Shown piece after piece: positions 27,458 to 35,673 of a stretch of DNA of 64,000 nucleotides. The DNA comes from Mangrovibacterium diazotrophicum (GTDB taxonomy: Bacteria > Bacteroidota > Bacteroidia > Bacteroidales > Prolixibacteraceae): assembly GCF_003610535.1 (NCBI RefSeq), contig NZ_RAPN01000001.1, forward strand, positions 891,320 to 955,319, in the 5' to 3' direction. Below the pieces are notes generated by a model. The model did no database searches. It was not told where the DNA came from and saw only the letters and a list, made by a program, of their open reading frames with translations. Positions within the stretch are counted from its first letter, which is position 1, and the number at the start of each line of letters is the position of its first letter. The translations under genes and the position numbers were made by a program.

Positions 27458-28234
27458 TCACAACGCCACACAGACCCGGCGAACCAGGCCATCTTTGGTG
27501 CGGGCCTCAACCAATTCGATATCGGTACTGTATATTTCTGAGATCATTTGAGAATTTAATACCTGGATCGGGTTCCCCGCTTTTCGGACTTTACCGTTTC
27601 GCAGCAGCACAACCTGATCGGCATAATTCAATGCCTGCTCCGGATTATGGGTATTTATAATGACCCCGTAACCTTCGTCCCTAAGACAGGACGCCATTTT
27701 CATCACGGTTAGTTGATTCCCCAAATCCAAATTCGACGTTGGTTCATCCATTGTGATGTATTGGGGCTGTTGCGCAAGAGCGCGGGCAATGAGTACTAAT
27801 TGTTGCTCTCCGCCACTCAAACTTGCGAACTGCCGGTGACGCAGACGTTCAATCTGCAGCTGTTGCAGTGCCTTTAGTGCAATGATTTTATTTTTTTTTC
27901 CTGGAACATGCCAAAAGCTTTCCGTGGCCGAATACTGCCCCATCAATACCACTTCGAAAACGGTGAAGGGAAATGGCGTACCATGCGCTTGAGGCACATA
28001 GCTCATTAATCTTGACAACGATTTGGGTGAATAGCTTTTTAAGGGTTTACCTTCCAGATAAATATCGCCTTTCAACGGAGGGAGCATTCCCAACAATGTT
28101 TTAAAAAGTGTTGTTTTCCCTGTTCCGTTTTTCCCCAACAAACAAGTCATTTTTCCTGCCTCTATCTGGAGGTTCACATCCTCCAGAACTAGCTTTTGCC
28201 CATAGCCGCACGACAAATTGGTTAGTTGAATCAT
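27458..28234 (-). CDS. FecE/BtuD-type ABC transporter ATPase
   Basis: 258 residues. Walker A 'GKNGTGKTT', Q-loop region '[10 protein letters not shown]', signature 'LSGGEQQLV', Walker B '[12 protein letters not shown]' and switch 'INTHNPEQ'. It follows the permease gene by 6 bases. The family serves vitamin B12, siderophores, haem or molybdate (MolC). Context favours molybdate/tungstate. Cytoplasmic, works as a homodimer. Confidence 0.9.
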   Translation of the reverse strand: MIQLTNLSCGYGQKLVLEDVNLQIEAGKMTCLLGKNGTGKTTLFKTLLGMLPPLKGDIYLEGKPLKSYSPKSLSRLMSYVPQAHGTPFPFTVFEVVLMGQYSATESFWHVPGKKNKIIALKALQQLQIERLRHRQFASLSGGEQQLVLIARALAQQPQYITMDEPTSNLDLGNQLTVMKMASCLRDEGYGVIINTHNPEQALNYADQVVLLRNGKVRKAGNPIQVLNSQMISEIYSTDIELVEARTKDGLVRRVCVAL

Positions 28235-28240
28235 AATCGT

Positions 28241-29254
28241 CTATTTTTTGCTGGTTTTTAAAAGAATAAAAATGAAGAAGGGAGCTCCGATAAGCGAAGT
28301 GGTAATTCCCAACGGAATTTCCATGCTCGTTACCGTCCTCGAAAAATCGTCGACCAACATCAGGAAGGCTCCACCCGAAAAGAAAGATGCCGGCAACAGG
28401 TAGCTGTTTTTCGGACCAATAAGCATCCGTGAAATATGGGGAACCAACAACCCGATCCAACCGATAATACCACTCAGGCACACTGCAGCGGCAGTCATCA
28501 ATGTTGCCACCACAATTACCAGAAAACGCAGATATTCCACATGAACTCCCATCGAACGAGCTTCGTCATCGCCAAATGAAAGCAGATCGAGTTTCCAGCC
28601 CGAAATTGTTAGTATAAAACCTCCGCACAATGCGACCACCGCCAGAAATTTTAGTTCGCTCAGCTCAATTCCGGCCAGTCCACCCATCAGCCAATACACA
28701 ATAGAGGGCAATGTGTCATAGGGATCAGCAATGTATTTCAACAAGGAAACCAAGGCTGTAAAAATGGCCCCCACAACCATCCCTGACAGGATTAATGTTA
28801 GGTACTTATTATGACCGCGTCCGGTAGAAAGACTGATGAGGTAGACAATAACGATTGCCCCTACTCCGCTCAAGAATGAAAAAGTTTGCACCCAAAAAGA
28901 ACTCAATGCCATTAAAATGGCCAATGCTGCGCCAAAGCCTGCTGCCGACGAAACACCGAGAATCGAAGGCGAAACCATGGGATTCCGAAACAGCCCCTGG
29001 TAAGCAGCGCCGGTTAACGAGAGAGTTCCGCCAATTAAAAAGGCTGCCAGAATCCGGGGCAGGCGAATATGGAGGATAATGGTGGCTGCCTGGGGCGAAA
29101 CAACAGCATCGGGATCGAAAAACGAGCGAAGAAGCTGCGCAAAATCGTTCCAGGCCAGCGGAAAGCGACCGAGAAACAAGGAAGTCACCGCCACTGCCAG
29201 GCAAAACAGCGGTAAAAGAATAAAAGTGTATAGTTTTCTGCTTTTTGAGCTCAT
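28241..29254 (-). CDS. FecCD-type ABC transporter permease
   Basis: 337 residues with about ten membrane helices, the BtuC/FecCD/MolB fold: 'LHIRLPRILAAFLIGGTLSLTGAAYQGLFRNPMVSPSILG' region (helix 2-3 signature) and the ATPase-contact loop 'IGWIGLLVPHISRMLIGP'. Only one permease is encoded for two binding proteins, so both probably dock on the same homodimer. The gene has its own ModE-like site 29-51 bases upstream and a 169-base spacer before it, suggesting an internal promoter. Confidence 0.92.
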   Translation of the reverse strand: MSSKSRKLYTFILLPLFCLAVAVTSLFLGRFPLAWNDFAQLLRSFFDPDAVVSPQAATIILHIRLPRILAAFLIGGTLSLTGAAYQGLFRNPMVSPSILGVSSAAGFGAALAILMALSSFWVQTFSFLSGVGAIVIVYLISLSTGRGHNKYLTLILSGMVVGAIFTALVSLLKYIADPYDTLPSIVYWLMGGLAGIELSELKFLAVVALCGGFILTISGWKLDLLSFGDDEARSMGVHVEYLRFLVIVVATLMTAAAVCLSGIIGWIGLLVPHISRMLIGPKNSYLLPASFFSGGAFLMLVDDFSRTVTSMEIPLGITTSLIGAPFFIFILLKTSKK

Positions 29255-29282
29255 TATAAATCTTGATTACTTTCGAATGTTC

Positions 29283-29305
29283 CGTTATCTTTTATTAGAA
29301 TATCG
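29283..29305 (-). promoter_or_regulatory. ModE-like operator upstream of the permease gene
   Basis: CGTTAT (29283-29288), 11 bases, then ATATCG (29300-29305): an inverted repeat with one mismatch in six, the same 6-11-6 geometry as the site at 35171-35193. It ends 29 bases before the permease ATG. As I recall them, E. coli ModE operators have CGTTAT and ATAACG half-sites about 12 bases apart. No modE gene is in the window. Confidence 0.5.
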
Positions 29306-29423
29306 ATAGACATAGGTATCTCATGCCGAGCACTAAAAATTGTCGGCGAATCGCTAAAATTCGTTTTAAACAGAGTAGCGCACTCTCTGTGCAACTACCC
29401 TGTAAAATCAACTAACTAACTTT
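29306..29423 (-). other. Spacer between molbindin and permease genes
   Basis: Together with the operator site this makes the longest gap inside the operon (169 bases). It should hold the internal promoter for permease, ATPase and downstream genes; I could not identify a TAnnTTTG box with confidence. Confidence 0.35.
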
Positions 29424-29840
29424 CTAATCTATGCCAATAATTACTGATGAAGCTTTTATGATCGCAGAGGCTTCCTGTCCCACCTTTAGTTCCAGTATTT
29501 CGACCGAAGCTTTGGTAATAACAGAAGTAACAAAGCAGGCATTTCCCAAATCAATGGTCACCTGCGTATTTACTGCCCCATCTTTAATTTCACTGATTTT
29601 TCCTGTCAGCACATTGCGGGCGCTGATTTTCACTTCGCCAACGCCAATCATCACGTTCGATGCTTTGACAAAGGCCGTTACTTCAGAACCAACTGTTACG
29701 CCCAGACTTTTTACGGCATCGTTGGTGATAATCGCGGCTATTTTCGAACTCCCAAAGTCAATGTCAACTTCAGAATTAACCACTCCTTCTGCAATAGCAG
29801 AGACTTTTCCTTTCAATTGATTTCTTGTACTAATTTTCAT
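29424..29840 (-). CDS. Di-molbindin (two Mop/TOBE domains)
   Basis: 138 residues made of two ~68-residue Mop repeats: copy 1 '[25 protein letters not shown]...[18 protein letters not shown]', copy 2 '[27 protein letters not shown]...[18 protein letters not shown]'. The S-A-R-N-x-L-x-G-K-(I/V) start and the V-x-A-x-(I/V)-K-A-S-x-V-(I/M)-(I/L)-G end are the molybdate/tungstate-binding signature. Proteins of this type are cytoplasmic oxyanion stores. It is the strongest single piece of evidence that this operon handles Mo or W. Confidence 0.93.
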   Translation of the reverse strand: MKISTRNQLKGKVSAIAEGVVNSEVDIDFGSSKIAAIITNDAVKSLGVTVGSEVTAFVKASNVMIGVGEVKISARNVLTGKISEIKDGAVNTQVTIDLGNACFVTSVITKASVEILELKVGQEASAIIKASSVIIGID

Positions 29841-29879
29841 GTTTATCGTTTTTATATAATAAAGACTCTGATTAAGAAT

Positions 29880-30905
29880 TTACATCATCTCTGTCAGTTC
29901 GGTGTCCTTCAGGTCGTATTGATAGAAGAGGCGATAGAATAACTTAATATCTGCTTTGGCCTGTTCTGGCGAATAGTCGTAAAACAGTTCGCTCAACCAG
30001 ATCAGCCCGCAAATCCGATTCACTGTAGGCGGATGGTCGAACCAACCATACGGTTCGCCGGGCACCACATAAACTTTTTTTGTTTGAACCGCCTTGATGG
30101 ATTTCCAGGCGGGGTTGCTAAGGATACGCTCGGCCGGATTGCTGTCGCCCTTAAAAGCAGTAGCAAAAATGTAGTCCGGATTCCAGGCGATAATCTGCTC
30201 GAGATTCACCTGCGCATGCCCACCTGATGGCAACGGGATTTTCGCGGCAATCGGAACCGCCAGGTAGTCGAGTACTTCGGTATGTCGCGAGCCACTTGGG
30301 TCAGTCATCAAACCATCGGCACCTAATGTATAGTAGACGGAAACATCCGAAAGCGACTTCCTGCCCTTCAACTCATTCACTTGTTGATACACCCGCTGCA
30401 GGTAGCTGATGAGCGGCTCGCAGGCAGCGTCAGCCTGAAGCAGTTCGGCTAAAAAGCGGTAGGTTTCGTCCAGCTTATCCAGGCTGAGGTCAACAACTAC
30501 CACCGGAATTCCCGCTTTGCTCTGCAGCTTGTCAAATTTCTCCAGGGGATCTTCCGGCAAAAACGCGCCGGCAATAATCAGATCAGGCTGAAAGCTCAAT
30601 ACATTCTCCAGATTTTTAATATCTACGGTCGGCAACTGCTTGTACTCCTCCGACAAATAAGGCAGGAACCTGGTTCCGGAAATCATTCCCTTGGCCAGCA
30701 ATTTCGATCCGGCACATGGGAAAACTAAAATCGATGTTTTAGCATCATAAGGAACCAATCGCTTCGGACTTGCCGGGACATCAACTTTGCGTCCGGCCAT
30801 ATCAGTTAGCTTCGTTGGGAAAACAAACAGCGGCAGAACCAATAGTACAAGCAGGATCACTATTTTCAGTTTTCTGAAGCAAATTTTAGAGGTCATTGTT
30901 TTCAT
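29880..30905 (-). CDS. MolA-like periplasmic metal-binding protein 2
   Basis: The start at 30905 gives 341 residues with a signal peptide ('IVILLVLLVLPLFVFPTKL'). It is a class III binding protein paralogous to the one at 24177-25238: 'KLTDMAGRKVDVPASPKRLV', 'ENVLSFQPDLIIAGAFL', 'EQIIAWNPDYIFA' and the shared 'GEPYGWFDHPPTVNRICGLIWL' block near the end. The first 20 bases overlap the upstream gene. One of the two may serve molybdate and the other tungstate, or complexes delivered by the two receptors; nothing in the sequence settles this. Confidence 0.82.
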   Translation of the reverse strand: MKTMTSKICFRKLKIVILLVLLVLPLFVFPTKLTDMAGRKVDVPASPKRLVPYDAKTSILVFPCAGSKLLAKGMISGTRFLPYLSEEYKQLPTVDIKNLENVLSFQPDLIIAGAFLPEDPLEKFDKLQSKAGIPVVVVDLSLDKLDETYRFLAELLQADAACEPLISYLQRVYQQVNELKGRKSLSDVSVYYTLGADGLMTDPSGSRHTEVLDYLAVPIAAKIPLPSGGHAQVNLEQIIAWNPDYIFATAFKGDSNPAERILSNPAWKSIKAVQTKKVYVVPGEPYGWFDHPPTVNRICGLIWLSELFYDYSPEQAKADIKLFYRLFYQYDLKDTELTEMM

Positions 30906-32112
30906 GATTTCTTTTCGTTGAAATGGTTTCTGGTGTATATTCAGAATAAGCAACTTCGCTGAGATATTCCTTTAAATATGGTAGAGGAGCATTCTTGACC
31001 GTGTCCCAGCCAATCCAACGGATCTTCTTATCTCCTGCCAGTACCGACGACTGAGCCGCGTGTAGCGATCCTGATCTCTCCAGGATATTTCCAATCTTAG
31101 GTGAGTAAAAATGCTGGGCCAACTTTTCAGCATCAGAACCGGCACCTTGTTTTAACAGAAAGAAATAAGCTACAACCGGATTGCCGTCGATTGGGTTAAT
31201 CTGCTGAACTTCATCACGCACATCACTGCGTATAAAACACTTGGCAAAGTTGTGCATCAGGTTAATAGGAGCTGTCTCTGGCAGCGCTGTTGCCAAATTT
31301 TTTACCATCCCTGAAAAATGTTGTTTGCTTTTAACGTTCGCTGCGAATTGACGGATTCCATCTTCGCCATGCTGGTGGTACAAATAGAACATCATCACAA
31401 AGCCAAAATGATCGCGTACATTCTTTCCCATCTGCGAGATCATTCCGCGGTACTCCGGGTTAAGCAAATCCGACCACGACCGGGGAAGAGCTAAATTCGG
31501 TTTCAACGCCGGATCGTAAACCATGACAAACTCCTCCGCTCCAAAAGTGTGGTACTGTCGTTTGTCATCCACCAATCCCGCTTTCCGGAACATTGCGTTA
31601 AAGGGTGCCCGGATCTGCGAAGTAAAATAACCCGGCTTAATCCATGAATCAGTAAACTGTTGGGTATTTAGCGAGCTAAAGCCTTTGCCAATCAATATAT
31701 CCGGCAAATCATCAATCGATTGACAGAGTGCAAGGTAATTTTGAAATTCCTTCTTTTTGTATTTCGGAAAAATATTCAGGTTCAGACCTATTCCCTGCGA
31801 TTTAGCAAAGGCGCAAAGCTCGTCTACGAAAGCTTGTTGCCAGGTAAAACTCACATAACCTGCTATATTTACCTGCCCGCTTTTCACCAGATTTCTGCGC
31901 ATCTGCGCATAGTTGCACGGATACTGCAACGCTCGTTTCACCGTCCTTGTTAAACCAAGGGTCAGTGATTCCAAAGGCAGTTCATATTGCTCGGCAAAAC
32001 TACCGACTGAAATATTTTCGTCAATCAGCTTACGGAAGGGCCAAAGAAACTCCAGGCATTCCGGATGTTGCTCCAGTAATTGTTTTAGATCTGTATCCGA
32101 TTGTACCAACAT
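30886..32112 (-). CDS. Leaderless binding-protein-like protein with N-terminal DUF1858-like domain
   Basis: 408 residues. Residues ~1-60 ('DLKQLLEQHPECLEFLWPF...ISVGSFAEQYELPLESL') look like the small helical DUF1858/ScdA_N module. The rest has the layout of a periplasmic ferric/oxyanion-type binding protein: 'VNIAGYVSFTWQQAFVDELC', 'LPDILIGKGFSSLNTQQF', 'EEFVMVYDPAL', 'LPRSWSDLLNPEYRGMI', 'GNPVVAYFFLLKQGAGSDAEKLAQHFYSP'. There is no signal peptide or lipobox, so it should stay in the cytoplasm. It is flanked by a TonB receptor gene (1-base gap) and overlaps the MolA-like gene. A ligand sensor or metallochaperone is an inference. Confidence 0.75.
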   Translation of the reverse strand: MLVQSDTDLKQLLEQHPECLEFLWPFRKLIDENISVGSFAEQYELPLESLTLGLTRTVKRALQYPCNYAQMRRNLVKSGQVNIAGYVSFTWQQAFVDELCAFAKSQGIGLNLNIFPKYKKKEFQNYLALCQSIDDLPDILIGKGFSSLNTQQFTDSWIKPGYFTSQIRAPFNAMFRKAGLVDDKRQYHTFGAEEFVMVYDPALKPNLALPRSWSDLLNPEYRGMISQMGKNVRDHFGFVMMFYLYHQHGEDGIRQFAANVKSKQHFSGMVKNLATALPETAPINLMHNFAKCFIRSDVRDEVQQINPIDGNPVVAYFFLLKQGAGSDAEKLAQHFYSPKIGNILERSGSLHAAQSSVLAGDKKIRWIGWDTVKNAPLPYLKEYLSEVAYSEYTPETISTKRNHENNDL

Positions 32113-32113
32113 A

Positions 32114-34375
32114 TCAGTTCAAATTAAAAGTGACGTAAAAGCGAAAGTTCCTCCCTTCGGCCGGTAAGTACGACTGAAAGGTTTCGTAATCCTTGTTTGT
32201 CAGGTTGTTCACGACCAGTCGAAGTGACGGATTACAAGGCAAGGCCCCAAAGCTAAACCCGAGTGACAAATCTGTTACGACGTAGGCCGGCGTGGCATAA
32301 CCGTCATCGGGCAGGCGCCTTTGCTCACTGTAGTAAACGGCAGCCAGCAATCCATGTGACGAAATATTCGGACTCAACTGGTAGTGGTAATGCAGCTCCG
32401 ATTTCAGGTTGAAAGGCGGCACAAAGTCAAGTGGCTCTCCTTCTCCGAAATAATCTCCCCCATCTGAAACATCGGTTCCGTTCAGATATGACGCGCCGGC
32501 GGAGAACACCAGTTCATCTTCTTCCTGCAAAAGCTGTTGCACCGGTACTGTCAGCATCAATTCTCCACCCCACAGGCGGGCTTTCCCAACATTGGTATAT
32601 TGAAAATTGGTTCCCGGTTGCCCCTTCACATCGTCCATGGTAATCATGTCTTTCATCAACCACAAAAAAGGGCTGAGATCCAACTCTATTTTACCAATTG
32701 TTTGCTGGTAATCCATATCGATGCTGTGGCAATATTCCGGCTTCAATTCGGTGTTTCCGTATAAAATACCCCGCGCCGTATAGTTATCGGCAAACAGCTC
32801 TGTTGTTTCGGGCATACGAAACGAGCGGGCCAGGTTCAGCTTAATGTGACTTTGCTCAGAAAGCCGAGTTTGTCCACCAATTGATGCCGAAACAGCATGA
32901 ATATGACTCTCGCCTTCCTTATCCTGCTTCAAACTGTACACTTCACCTTCCTGCACATGGTCGTAGTCGAAACGCAGGCCGCCTGCCAGTGAAGTTCCAA
33001 AACCGGGCCGGAAGATGGTTTCACCAAAAGCTCCGGCCACAATCGAGCGCGCATTGATGCTCACCCGATTTCGAAACGAAAGGTTCTGAATGTAGTCGTT
33101 ACTCTCGGTTGGCGACGAAATGTGAAAGCTGTAATAGGAAGTTCCCGTATTCAGCGTCCACTTTTCGCCAATCCGGTGCTGAAGCGTCCAGCTGGCACCG
33201 TAATAATAATCGGTGTAGTCGGTAACTTCCTGGAAAGACAAAAGATGGCCAGCAGCCGTGAAGTAACGTTTTTCAAGTTCCCGCTTTTCATGACTGAAAT
33301 AAGCCGACACCACCGACTTCCAGTTTGGATTGGCTTGAAAAGTCCAGTTCATTGAAATGTTTCGCGTATCCTCAATATTGGTTGTTGCCAGTAAATATTC
33401 GGTCCCGCTGAAGCCTTTGGGTTTTCCCCAAGGCCCGCCCCAATGCAGGTCGACCAGCACGTCCAGTCGGCTTTTTGCTGACATTTTCCAGGCCGTTTTC
33501 GCCAGGAAGTCTTTATCCTCGTAAAAACTGTTTTCAATCGTCGTTCCGTCCGGGTAATGGCCGCTTCCAGCTTTGCGATAGCGTAGGTTAATTCCGCCCG
33601 CCAACTTTTCGTTCCCCTCACTGACCGAAGCCAGCAGGATGCGTTCATCGTTGTTGGTTCCGTAGCCAGCTGTCAGTTTCCCGTTCATCCCGTCTGTATC
33701 AAAAGGGAATGCATCAATTAGATTGACGATTCCGGCGATGGCACCGGAACCATACCGCACTGAAGCCGCTCCTTTCTCCACTTCAACGCGATCCAAATCG
33801 TACACATTGATGGTGTGGGACATAAAGCCTGCCGGGTAACTACTAAAGCGACGGTTGCCGTTGCGCAACACCAGGAGCCGTTTGCCTGATAAACCCCGGA
33901 GAATAAGTGGAACCTGGTAACCCGAGCGCTGCGTGAAACCTGCTTTGGCACCCAGTAAATCAGTCACGTGCAGCGGCATCCGTTCTTCCACCTCGGCTTT
34001 ATCAACCGATAAAACAGCCGCATTGCTTTTAGCCCGCAGACTTTGACTTTGCAACACCATTATATCCCCCAGTTGATAAACACGAGGTGCCAATTCAATC
34101 TTTAAATCGTCACCAGGGCGTGCCAATTCAATATCGCGACTTTCAAAATTGCTTGCCGATACAGAAATCGCCAAAGGAAAAGCATACGCATCGACCGGAA
34201 AACAAAATTCTCCCTGCTCGTTGCATAGCAACTGTTTGCCTTGCGGCAATAGCAGGCTTGCAAAAGCAATGGGTTCCCCCGAAAGTGAAATCACCTTTCC
34301 GCTGATAACCTTTGCCGATAGTGTTTGACTAAGCATCATAAATAGAAAAATTAAGTGACACAAGTAATGATTCAT
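32114..34375 (-). CDS. TonB-dependent outer-membrane receptor 2
   Basis: 753 residues. Signal peptide ('LIFLFMMLSQTLSAK'), carboxypeptidase-regulatory-like domain (~22-100), plug (~110-235: 'VPLILRGLSGKRLLVLRNGNR', 'DRVEVEKGAASVRYGSGAIAGIVNLI') and a barrel ending in 'NFRFYVTFNLN'. It is clearly different from receptor 1 over most of its length. It is preceded by a HmuY-like lipoprotein gene, an arrangement known from haem uptake, but the rest of the operon points to molybdenum/tungsten. Confidence 0.9.
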   Translation of the reverse strand: MNHYLCHLIFLFMMLSQTLSAKVISGKVISLSGEPIAFASLLLPQGKQLLCNEQGEFCFPVDAYAFPLAISVSASNFESRDIELARPGDDLKIELAPRVYQLGDIMVLQSQSLRAKSNAAVLSVDKAEVEERMPLHVTDLLGAKAGFTQRSGYQVPLILRGLSGKRLLVLRNGNRRFSSYPAGFMSHTINVYDLDRVEVEKGAASVRYGSGAIAGIVNLIDAFPFDTDGMNGKLTAGYGTNNDERILLASVSEGNEKLAGGINLRYRKAGSGHYPDGTTIENSFYEDKDFLAKTAWKMSAKSRLDVLVDLHWGGPWGKPKGFSGTEYLLATTNIEDTRNISMNWTFQANPNWKSVVSAYFSHEKRELEKRYFTAAGHLLSFQEVTDYTDYYYGASWTLQHRIGEKWTLNTGTSYYSFHISSPTESNDYIQNLSFRNRVSINARSIVAGAFGETIFRPGFGTSLAGGLRFDYDHVQEGEVYSLKQDKEGESHIHAVSASIGGQTRLSEQSHIKLNLARSFRMPETTELFADNYTARGILYGNTELKPEYCHSIDMDYQQTIGKIELDLSPFLWLMKDMITMDDVKGQPGTNFQYTNVGKARLWGGELMLTVPVQQLLQEEDELVFSAGASYLNGTDVSDGGDYFGEGEPLDFVPPFNLKSELHYHYQLSPNISSHGLLAAVYYSEQRRLPDDGYATPAYVVTDLSLGFSFGALPCNPSLRLVVNNLTNKDYETFQSYLPAEGRNFRFYVTFNLN

Positions 34376-34429
34376 GGACCGGAATTCTGGTAAATAATTG
34401 TCTGCCGTGCGGCGGATTGACTGGACAGC

Positions 34430-35125
34430 CTATTCGGAAATAACCTGCCAGCGAACAACGGTTTTTTGCTTGTCAGCCCCGCTTCCCTGGAAAGCATGTA
34501 CCATAAATTTGACGTAACCTCCCTCACCAGTCTTCACCAGGTAAACCGGTTGAACTTCTTCCTCGGTCAAGCCATCAGGTATCACCAAGACATTGCTGCG
34601 GAAACTCCGGCCAATAACACATTGGTCGATAGCTGCAAAAAGCAGAGCCCGGTCATAGTATCCATCTTCGTTAATGCATGCAGCGTAATCCACGGTTGGC
34701 TCCGAAACAACCGACAACTGCATTTCCGGCGTTATTTCAGTCAGTGAATCGAAATATTCCAGTCCCGCTCCGATTTGAACAGCCTTCACATCCGAGTTCA
34801 ACAACATGGCAGGGCAACCTTCCGACGCCAAATCACCATTATCATCTGTGTAATAAGACTTTACAGTGTAAAATTTAATATCATACGTGTAGTCGTCGGT
34901 TTCTTCCAGGTACTTGTAATCAAAATCCGTTTCTTCCAATGCTGTCTCGTCGTTTACGAAGTCCATTCCAGCCCCCCAGACATTCACATTTGGGTTCCGT
35001 TCAAGGGAATACTCCTTAACCGGGTAGTCACCCGAAACAATACTTTTCAACTGATCATCTTCACTACACGATACAGCAACCAAGCAGCTAAACGCCATTA
35101 AGCAATAAAAATTCATCCTTTTCAT
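34430..35125 (-). CDS. HmuY-like surface lipoprotein
   Basis: The ATG at 35125 gives 231 residues (an in-frame TTG lies three codons upstream). Lipobox 'LVAVSC' ends the signal. The C-terminal 'VQPVYLVKTGEGGYVKFMVHAFQGSG...TVVRWQVI' block is what HmuY-family proteins carry; the middle 'YDIKFYTVKSYYTDDNGD' is less typical. HmuY of Porphyromonas binds haem and works with a TonB receptor. Here it heads the operon, downstream of the ModE-like site. It may be a ligand-capturing partner of receptor 2. The family call is moderate. Confidence 0.55.
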   Translation of the reverse strand: MKRMNFYCLMAFSCLVAVSCSEDDQLKSIVSGDYPVKEYSLERNPNVNVWGAGMDFVNDETALEETDFDYKYLEETDDYTYDIKFYTVKSYYTDDNGDLASEGCPAMLLNSDVKAVQIGAGLEYFDSLTEITPEMQLSVVSEPTVDYAACINEDGYYDRALLFAAIDQCVIGRSFRSNVLVIPDGLTEEEVQPVYLVKTGEGGYVKFMVHAFQGSGADKQKTVVRWQVISE

Positions 35126-35162
35126 TATAGTCAAATTTTGGTTTTTCGATATTCATTAAAAA

Positions 35163-35194
35163 GATAACGTCGTTATTCACAAAACAGATAACGT
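35163..35194 (-). promoter_or_regulatory. ModE-like operator at the head of the uptake operon
   Basis: CGTTAT (35171-35176), 11 bases, ATAACG (35188-35193) form a perfect inverted repeat 46-68 bases upstream of the first gene's ATG. Overlapping it, GATAACGT occurs twice (35163-35170 and 35187-35194), and the left copy also makes the palindrome ATAACGTCGTTAT (35164-35176). The geometry matches the site before the permease gene. Binding by a ModE-type repressor is inferred. Confidence 0.55.
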
Positions 35195-35533
35195 GCCGAA
35201 AGATGATCTAAAGCTTAACCATCGGAAATGCAATACGATAGCAAAAACACAAGCAATACATAACTACAATTTTGTAGGACATTCAAGGTTAAAAACAACA
35301 AAATTGTGGGAAAATGGAAGTATTTGGCAAAACAATCGACAGCTTTTATTATTGTTTGTGTAAGGCAATGTTGACATTATTAGTTCTCGTTCACTCCAAT
35401 ATCCCTCCTATGGACAATTCTATTCCGTCGCTCCAAAATCCCTTTAATGTAACGACATGACATTCTAAGTCATGAGCTGAGCACGAATTCTCGATATCAT
35501 AAACAAATTTCTCTGGGGGCGCAACAAAACTAA
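35195..35533. other. Intergenic between the uptake operon and the oxidoreductase terminator
   Basis: No gene seen. The promoter of the minus-strand operon should be at the left edge; no unambiguous TAnnTTTG box was found. Confidence 0.4.
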
Positions 35534-35578
35534 AAACGGTATAAAATTGGTAATTTGCTCACCCATTTTATACCGTTT
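35534..35578 (-). terminator. Strong bidirectional-looking terminator
   Basis: AAACGGTATAAAA (35534-35546) and TTTTATACCGTTT (35566-35578) pair perfectly over 13 bp around a 19-base loop. On the minus strand it is followed by a T-rich run and lies 96 bases after the stop of the oxidoreductase gene, so it ends that transcript and insulates the uptake operon. The T-run on the plus strand makes it symmetrical. Confidence 0.8.
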
Positions 35579-35673
35579 ACTTTTTTGATTCCACCTAATG
35601 TATCATCAATATCCTGTCCTCAAGATCACACCTGAAAACAAGCACAAACCGGATTAGGTTAATCTTAGTCGGA

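Noticed and set aside
27458..29254. Permease and ATPase as a plain iron-siderophore importer
   Set aside because: The families do include siderophore importers, but no siderophore gene is near and molybdenum markers are inside the operon.
29424..29840. An open frame on the plus strand across the molbindin gene
   Set aside because: It is antisense to two clear Mop domains and has no family likeness.
21868..34375. The two TonB receptors as cobalamin (BtuB) receptors because of the adjacent corrin operon
   Set aside because: Opposite strand, no B12 riboswitch upstream, and the operon contains molbindin and modD. Not fully excluded.
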